Shown piece after piece: positions 57,201 through 64,000 of a stretch of DNA of 64,000 nucleotides. Each line of letters begins with the position of its first letter. Within the stretch, counting starts at the first letter, position 1. The notes beneath the pieces are model-generated. The model saw nothing but the letters and a program-made list of their open reading frames with translations. It had not been told where the DNA came from and searched no databases. The stretch is taken from positions 11,189,316 to 11,253,315 of the forward strand of contig JACAXG010000008.1 of assembly GCA_018881555.1 (NCBI GenBank), in the 5' to 3' direction. Made by a program: the position numbers and the translations under genes. The DNA comes from Amblyornis subalaris (taxonomy: Eukaryota; Chordata; Aves; Passeriformes; Ptilonorhynchidae).

Positions 57201-60200
57201 GTCTGTGGGCTGTGGTTTTTGTCTTAGATCAGTGGCTTTCATCCCGTGGTCTGTTAACCCCTGGGGGCCTGTGGGCTGTTTGAAGAGGCCTGTGAAAGGT
57301 AACTGGGGAAAGAAAATTGACCTCTGCTGTGTAGAACTGTCTACCCAATGCTGTTTCCCAGGGGCTGCATCTCCCCTGGCCCCGAGCTGGGAGCTGCCAT
57401 TGTCGATAGCGAGAATCGCGGAGGAGAGCAGACATTGCAGCAGCAGAGGAGGGAGGTGTGAAGGCTACGAGACAATCTGGGGAGGGAGTGAAGGCAAACA
57501 GTCTGGGAGACTGAAACCCGGTGAGATTGTGACTCCCGGCATGAACGGTTGAGCAGAGGGGGAAGGACAGGCAGCCTTTTGGAAGTTGCCATGACCTGCT
57601 TGCATGGAGTCTCCTGTGTGCAGATGGGTGGAGATGTTTAGGGCAGTCCTGATGTTACAGATAGTAAGGACAGGGGACCTGACTCATCTTTGTGCTGGTC
57701 TGAGGATGCCCAGCACCCCTGGATGTCAGGCCCTTGGGGTGCCTGTGCTGACAAAAGACACATCTGCAATTATCTGCAAAAGCAGGTGCATCCTCTGGCA
57801 GTGCCTTGCCGTTTCCTGAGGATATACCTGGGCCTGTGTGCTGGGGATGTTCTCTGCTGAAATGGCAAGGGAGCAGATGTTGGCAGTCCTTTGTGAGGTA
57901 GTGCCCACTCAGTACGTGCAGACACGCACTCCCTGCAGCTGGGTGTTGGAGCTCTCATTATGCTTGCTGTAAAGAGCTGTAAAAGCTTAAAGATGCTGGC
58001 ACAACATCCCTCTAAAGAGTTGTCCCGTTGCAAAGGCTTCTTGCTTTGTGCCTTGTCGCTCTTGTTGGTGTAGGTTGGTAGGTGCGTGCTACCTGCAGAT
58101 CCAAGTGCTTTTTCCATTGCTTTCTAAAATGTGCTGGAGCCACAGGAAGGTGGATGGTGTTCGAGGGACGCTCGGTAAGGGACCTGGTTGCTGGCAGAAC
58201 CAGAGGAGGATGGCAGTCAGATCTTGTTTTCTGAAACTGTAATTGGAAATGATCTCAGAGATTAGAGACATGGCTGCATGTGTGCGTAGTCTAGTGCAGT
58301 GTGGGAGAGCAGCAATAAGGCCATATGGGTACTGGACTGGAAGAGCCTTCTTAGTTGGAGTGTCCCAGACCAGGTATGGTCTTTAACTCTAAACTAGCAC
58401 CAAAAGGACTTGGTTTGATACACAGTCATCCCATACACTTCCCTGTGCAAGCTGTTGAGGGTTTGGTGTGCAGAGACTCCAGGTGACTGTGTGGGAATCA
58501 GCTTGGACATCCCTCAGTCAAACTGCATTTCCTTCTCTTCCTCCACTGGCCGTGGTTGGGATCCTTTTTTGTTATTTAAATTACTCTGCGTTTTGTTATG
58601 TTCTGGAAGTGGTTTGTGCCGTTGGCTGCTCTGCCCTGGGGCCTCTCTCCTCTCTGCCCTTGGGCCTTGCTCCCCGGCCTTTCCAGGCGCGGTGGTCTGG
58701 GGGAGGGAATATCCCTGGCAGATGCTTCCCTCATCTGGTCATTGTGTTTCTGTCCTAACCGATTATCGGTAAATGACCCATTCCTGACCCAGCTCTCCTA
58801 GGAAATAACATTGTTGGGTAGCTCCTGGGTGTGGGGTGGGCTTGAAAGGAAGGTCAACGGTAGCAGGGCCAGATGGACATTGTTGCGGATGCTGTGTTGG
58901 CAGTACCAAGATGCTCTGACCTCCCTCCCTGGTACCCATTGTGCGAGTGTGCTTGGGTGGGGTGTGCAGGCTCTGCTAGTTGGTGGTGACAGGCAGGTAA
59001 GTCAGAGTGTGCTCCAGGCAAGTGTTCTTTCCTTCATCAGGCTGATCCTGCCTCCGTGGCACTGTGACGTAGCCACAACACTCAGGATGGATAGGTAAAA
59101 CCAGCCTTCTGTTGGGCAAACTGAAGAGCACTCCAGCCCCTCTATAGATCAAGCTGTTGTGATGACATCTTAAGGGATGATTGTGTGTTTCCTTGGAGAG
59201 AAATTGAGGTTTGCTTGTTATTAATTAAAAAGCAAAAAAATTTTAAAAGTTGTTTGACACAGTCACAGCCAGATTCCATTTCAACTCCCCAAATCCNTCT
59301 TCTCATTTCAGCTGGACACAGAAATGACTTATTTCCTCTTTCACTTCTAGTCCTGTTCAATAGGCCAGTTGGGGGCTTTTAAATAGGTGCCCTGTCCCAT
59401 GGAGAGGTGACTTGCTTTGTGGCAAAGGGATGAAGTGATTCTTGGTCAGCTAATGTAGAAAATACTTCGGGGTTCTTTTAGAATTATTTAGAATTGTGAA
59501 ACTGCTCTTATTCACAGCACTTTGTGAGAAAGATGGCAGATATTCTTTCCTCAGATTTTTTTTTTTCTGCTGTTGAGCAAAGCTCCCCCATCTCCTTGTC
59601 TGGGGCCGTTGTGTTGGATTCTCTGCTGAGCTGAACAGAGCAAGCTTCGCCACTTTGACTTAGAAGTGTTTTCTGAGGGGTCAGTGAGGTCAGCGCTAGC
59701 AAACTCATTTCATCTGTGCATCCTCCTGGCAGGCTTTTTTTCAGTGGCTTCGGAAAGGTAACACTGCAGCATTATTCCCTGCTGTTGGAATCGCCCCATT
59801 CTGCTCCTTATAGAGGTGAAACATCTTTTGCATTACCCCCACATGTCAGCTCTGTGGGTGCTGGCAGCAGGACAGCGCACAGCCAGCGCGGGAGCTCCCA
59901 GCCCGGTTTTGGTGCTCTCCGCCTTTGTTCCCTTTTCCCCCTCCACCTACCTCTCCCACTTTCTCTCCTTTCTCGCCCCTCCTCTGTCTGTTCTGGGAGG
60001 GTTTTTCCTCTCGTGCTTGCAGCCCTGCCGTTTCCCCGAAGGCTGGCTGCCCTCTTTAGCATGCAGAGCCTCATCTCCTCCAGGTTACGCAGAGGTGCNG
60101 CAAAAATAGAAATGAGAGACAAACGCCCCATTGAAGCAGCTGGCGAGCCCTGGCTCCGTTCCCTGCTCCCTCCCATCTACAGTTGCAGTGCTTTATTCAT

Positions 60201-63200
60201 TTGTTTCTTTATTCCTATCACTTGATCTGCCTTTTAGAATGCAAAATCGGGAGACTGATGGCTGCTGGAAGTTGTCTAATCCCTGTTCCCCATCCTAGGA
60301 GGAAAATGGCCTGCAACTGAGGTCTTGGGCATTAGATTTCCTCTCTCAGCTGTGCTCCCCTGCCTCCCAGCTCAGCCTGTGCTTTGATTCTTTCTTTGCC
60401 TTGGAGTTGACAGCTGCGTGGAGCTCCTTTATGAGATGCTGGGAAGACAGGGGCAAGATGGCAAATCTTGGGGCTGCTCTTTGGCACCCCAAGCCTTTGA
60501 GTTTTTACTGCTGGTGCAGAAGGTATGGATGAAATGGTGTTAGGATGGTGTCCAGAGAAGTACTGCTTGGTACCCTGGTGCAATGNTGCTGTTAGCCCTG
60601 GGGCATTCAGGCTGGTGCTGGCACAGAAGTTTCTTCTAGACCAGTCTCTGCATCCTGTGCCTGTGGATCAGGCCCCAAGGTTTTACTCCAGATCCACCGC
60701 AGGAGAAACATGGCTTGCTCAGGCAGTGCATGACTCATTCTTAGGGATGAGGTGGTGTAGTTTTATCTTGGGCTGAGGAAAGCACAGCATCCCAGTAAAC
60801 CAGATAATGCAGCTTAGGGGGTTTTAACTGGGTAAACACTTCAGAGTTAAAGGAGGGTAAGCAAACTCCCAGCATCCGAGCTTCCCGCATGGATGGAAAT
60901 AGCTCTCTGGATTGCCAGATTCACCTGCCCTGAGANGTCTGTTGTAGAAGTGGTGGGATGGACTGTGGCCAAGCTCTGGAGGCAGCCCAGAGTGTAGCTG
61001 TTGGAAACAGAGGCTTGAGGCGGTGTAGATACTGCCACAGTTACATTTTGAGGCTTTGCCTTGCATCCTGGGAGAGCCAGGATGTGTTTTGTAGTATGNC
61101 TGGAAAGCTGAGGTGCCACATCAGCCAAGTCTCTGCTAATGGGAGTCGGGGGAAGCNGAGGCATCGGGATGGATAAAGAGCTTACTCAGGATCCAGGCAG
61201 TCAGTTGCAGTCACATATAAATCAAATATTCCATGTGGCCTTGGACCTGCTACGGTCTCTTCTTATCCTTCTGCTCTCCTTTGCTGGGTAACTTTGAGAA
61301 TAATGTTTCTTTCCTCCTTCTTGCTGCTCTCTGTCATGTTCGCTTAAGCTGTAAGCTCCTCAAGACGAGAGCTCTCTCTGGTGGGCTGCGCGGGGCTCAG
61401 TGCTCTCTGTCGGTGCTGCAGGTGTTGTCTGTCAGCTGGGGAAGCCCAGTCCAGGCACCATCATTTGGAGCCTGCTGAGCATCCCTGAATCAGCAGGGGG
61501 GCTGCCCTGGCCAGTTCTTCCCGGGTCCGTACTCACGCACAGGGGACTGCAAGCTCTCGATTCCAGTCGTAGACTTCACTGCTCATGCATGGCTCAGGAG
61601 CCGGCACATCCCCAGGGACGCCCCGAGGGGTTTTGGTTGGCTCTGTGATGCTGCAGTAGCTTTGTTCCCCTTTGGTACTCTGCCTCTGTTGCTGTTCCCT
61701 TTTTGTTGCTGTGCAGGCCTCAGCTGATCTTGCCTTGGATCAATAGAGCAAAATAAACGAGATTGAGAAGTGCTGAAGCCTGGCCCAAGTGTATAGGGGA
61801 AAGGGTAACCAATATTGGATTTTGCTGAGTTCAGAGAATAGTGGAGGAAGGTGGAGAGGGGTCACCAGCAGGCAGAAGACTCGAGAAATGCATTTCTAGC
61901 TTCTAGCATTCCCAGGACAGGTTTGGTAACCAGTGAGCAGCGACTCCCAAACTTTCTGTGCCAACAAGCCAATGTTTTCAATGAAAGCACCAGGGCTAAC
62001 CCCTATGTGCCGTTGCCCCATAGCTCCTCTTAACACTTGCCCTGGTTTGAATTTCTCCTTCTGGGACATGGAGTCGTAGGGCACAGTGGTGGGAAGCAAC
62101 ATCGGGAGGTTGCCTAGTCTGTGCTCTTGCCTGAAGGCAGTTCAGCTCTGCTTAAATCATTTCAGGCCACGTGTATCCAGATCTGTGTGCAGCATCCAGG
62201 TGATGTCTCAGCAGTGCTTTGTAAAATCTCTGTTTCTAATATTTCACGACTCTGCAAGGATTTTCACATCTGCATTCTAGTGATATCTAAGAGCTGTTTC
62301 TAAGGCAGGAGTTTCTCCCCTTAAGACATTTCTAATGGATGTTTTCCTATCTTGTATCAGAAATGTTTTGTGCTAGTTCTCAAGGGGGTGACTTATCAGT
62401 TTATGCTATTTCATTTCATAATATTTCTGTTATTCCCATTCTCAAGATCACCTAGCTGTACCTACAGTCTTTCTGTGCAGTGAGGATGTCTGCTCGCTTT
62501 GTGTCCTTGGCTAATTTCATTATCGTGTTCCTACTTTTTGTTCGAAGGTCACTTTAGGAAAATGTGATAGAACAGCAGATCCAAGGACAAACCTTGAGGA
62601 ATTCCACTAGTAGCCTCCCTCCAGCACAAGCCTCTGTCATTTTTTGTATAGCCAATGCCTTACAGTTTTCCTTCTAATCGGTGTCTTTTCTTGTGTCTCT
62701 TGTAATTCTGCATGAGGCACTCTATCAGATATTTGACTGAAGTCCAGATGGATTAGAGCTGCTGCATTTCTGTTGTCTAGAAAATCAGTTATCAAAGAAA
62801 AATACCAAATTAGTCTTCATTTCAGCTTATTCAATTAGTTCAGTTCAGTGACTAGTTCATTAACAATTGAGAAACTGAGTATGAGCTGAGAAAGCGAGAA
62901 AATTTGTCCTTTTTTTCTTCTAATATATGAATAAAAATCAGCTGTGAGAGGATGAGATCTTCTAGTTTTGATGTGCTGAAGAATAGAGGGCTGCAAAGCA
63001 AACGGTTCAGTTCACCCAAATTAGTTACTTTGCTTGCTTAACAAAACTGTTTTAAATGTAAAACAGCTTTTGGTAATTTCATTTTTTCCTTATGCCTCCA
63101 TATTTATCATGGTATTTATCGGCTGAATAAAGCCAAGTTCCAGGTGCTGTTTTCTTGCATTTTGATTGAAGTTCAATATGCATGTGAATGTACCTTGACA

Positions 63201-64000
63201 CAAATCACAATTAAAGTCTCATCCAGGAATCAAGAAGTGTCAGTCAAACCTTCTAATAGTTAAAATGGAAATAATAAGTGGATAATGTTGAAAGAAAAGT
63301 GCAAAATACAGCTTGCTTCCCTCCTTAGTGTTGGGTAGATGTTTGTTGTTGTCACAATATAATTCTTACCTGTGGNGGTCAGCCCTTCCTTATGAAAACC
63401 AACAATGTGAGTGCATTGAAGTTCAAACCAAAAAACAGATTTTCAGTCTACAGATTTAAAACATGACTAATCTTGGTGTTGTAAATAATATTGGTTTGAA
63501 TCAGTCCCCCTGCATATGATACAGCTGCAGACCAGGACAGTCTGATAGGAAACTGTCATTGTCTTCACAAGGCCAGAGTTTCATGGCTGAAATACAAGAC
63601 ATTCCACCTCCTCTCCAGGATGGGTGATTAACAAGGCACCCAGTCCTTTCACAGAGGCAGAAACACCTCAGGGAGGGTGAATCATTATTACCCCATGAAG
63701 AGAGGTGCCCCAGGCTGGATGACTGCTTGGCACCGACTCCTCCTGGATGTAAAGGCTCCTCTGCATGGTTGCGGATGTTTCCCAAAATACCCTAATTTTC
63801 CTCATCAGCTGAGAGCACAGCCCATCTTTGGGGCAGGTTGCTTTGGCAGGAGCAGGCTGCAACGGGAAGACAAGCCCAGTGGGTGTCAGTCCTCTCTGAT
63901 GTATGTTTTCTGTCGTTATACAGGGACCTTGTGCCTCTGCCTTGCATCCTCGGAGGACCCAACTGCCGATGGCCTCACATCAACTTCCCTGCTGGAGTTT
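53574..64000 (+). CDS. PODXL2: PODXL2 (endoglycan), 5' part: exons 1 and 2, runs off right edge
   Basis: Endoglycan is a CD34-family type I membrane sialomucin that can act as an L-selectin ligand. Joining 53574..53622 with 63924..64000 gives 42 residues in frame: MQPLHRAPALLLLLAAG, then TLCLCLASSEDPTADGLTST and SLLEF. The start codon has an ideal Kozak context (GCCGCCGCCATG). Residues 9-24 form a signal-peptide hydrophobic core with likely cleavage near A24. The block GLTSTSLLE matches the start of mature human PODXL2 (GLTSTSLLD), and position after MCM2 on the same strand also fits. The mucin, cysteine and transmembrane regions are outside the window. Confidence rests on the short match plus synteny. 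Confidence 0.85.
53623..63923 (+). other. PODXL2 intron 1
   Basis: A 10.3-kb first intron. Its left end is CpG island to about 54250. Apart from the ancient CR1-like repeat listed separately, I see no exon, RNA gene or recent mobile element. Open frames of up to 213 codons (for example 56267-56908) lack any known domain. Confidence 0.6.
62070..62850 (-). mobile_element. Ancient CR1/L3-like LINE remnant in PODXL2 intron 1
   Basis: The plus strand reads as a heavily diverged reverse complement of an old CR1-type LINE. Recognisable pieces, in expected order, are TGCCTGAAGGCAGTTCAGCT, GAGGAATTCCACTAGTAGCC, GAAGTCCAGATGGATTAGAG and TCTAGAAAATCAGTTATCAA. Much older than the other CR1 copies here. 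Boundaries are approximate. Confidence 0.7.
63924..64000 (+). CDS. PODXL2: PODXL2 coding exon 2 (partial)
   Basis: After TCGTTATACAG; with the G from exon 1 it reads GTLCLCLASSEDPTADGLTS then TSLLEF and leaves the window still open. Confidence 0.83.

Overview
This is a vertebrate nuclear window, almost certainly avian and probably passerine. Genes are split by GT-AG introns, promoters sit in CpG islands, the interspersed repeats are chicken-type CR1 LINEs, and two solo LTRs look like avian endogenous retrovirus LTRs. There are no bacterial-style operons, CRISPR arrays or phage genes. Scattered single N bases mark unresolved assembly positions. Four protein-coding genes are recognisable from conserved exons with matching splice phases: CHCHD6 (minus, partial), TPRA1 (minus, complete coding region), MCM2 (plus, complete) and PODXL2 (plus, first two exons only). 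Gene names rest on remembered similarity to the human proteins; no database search was run.

Layout. 1-7603: 5' half of CHCHD6 on the minus strand (four coding exons); the C-terminal CHCH-domain exons lie beyond the left edge. A CR1 copy sits in its third intron. 7.4-7.9 kb: CpG-island promoter of CHCHD6 with CCAAT boxes and a ZNF143-type motif. 9.09-26.7 kb: TPRA1 on the minus strand, ten coding exons (11752-22906, 384 codons), a probable 2.6-kb 3'UTR ending at clustered AATAAA signals near 9.1 kb, and a CpG-island 5' end at about 26.3-26.9 kb. An antisense solo LTR lies in its second coding intron. 26.9-31.0 kb: divergent intergenic interval holding a complete solo LTR with a perfect 6-bp target-site duplication, a CR1 head-to-head pair and perhaps a retroelement relic. 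31.0-42.8 kb: MCM2, 16 exons, 888 residues, intact, with an E2F-type promoter. 42.8-53.0 kb: intergenic, no recognisable gene, ending in an internally deleted CR1. 53.0-54.25 kb: CpG island and first exon of PODXL2, then a 10.3-kb first intron containing an ancient CR1/L3-like repeat, and exon 2 running off the right edge.

The genes are not a functional cluster: CHCHD6 shapes mitochondrial cristae, TPRA1 is a seven-transmembrane orphan receptor, MCM2 is a subunit of the replicative helicase, and PODXL2 is a sialomucin adhesion protein. TPRA1-MCM2-PODXL2 has the same order and orientation as on human 3q21.3. I found no convincing undescribed system. The most interesting observations are small: a perfect inverted repeat centred on a CHCHD6 splice acceptor, a shortened kinase-target tail in MCM2, an intronic poly(A) signal before the last MCM2 exon, and the solo LTR with intact target-site duplication.
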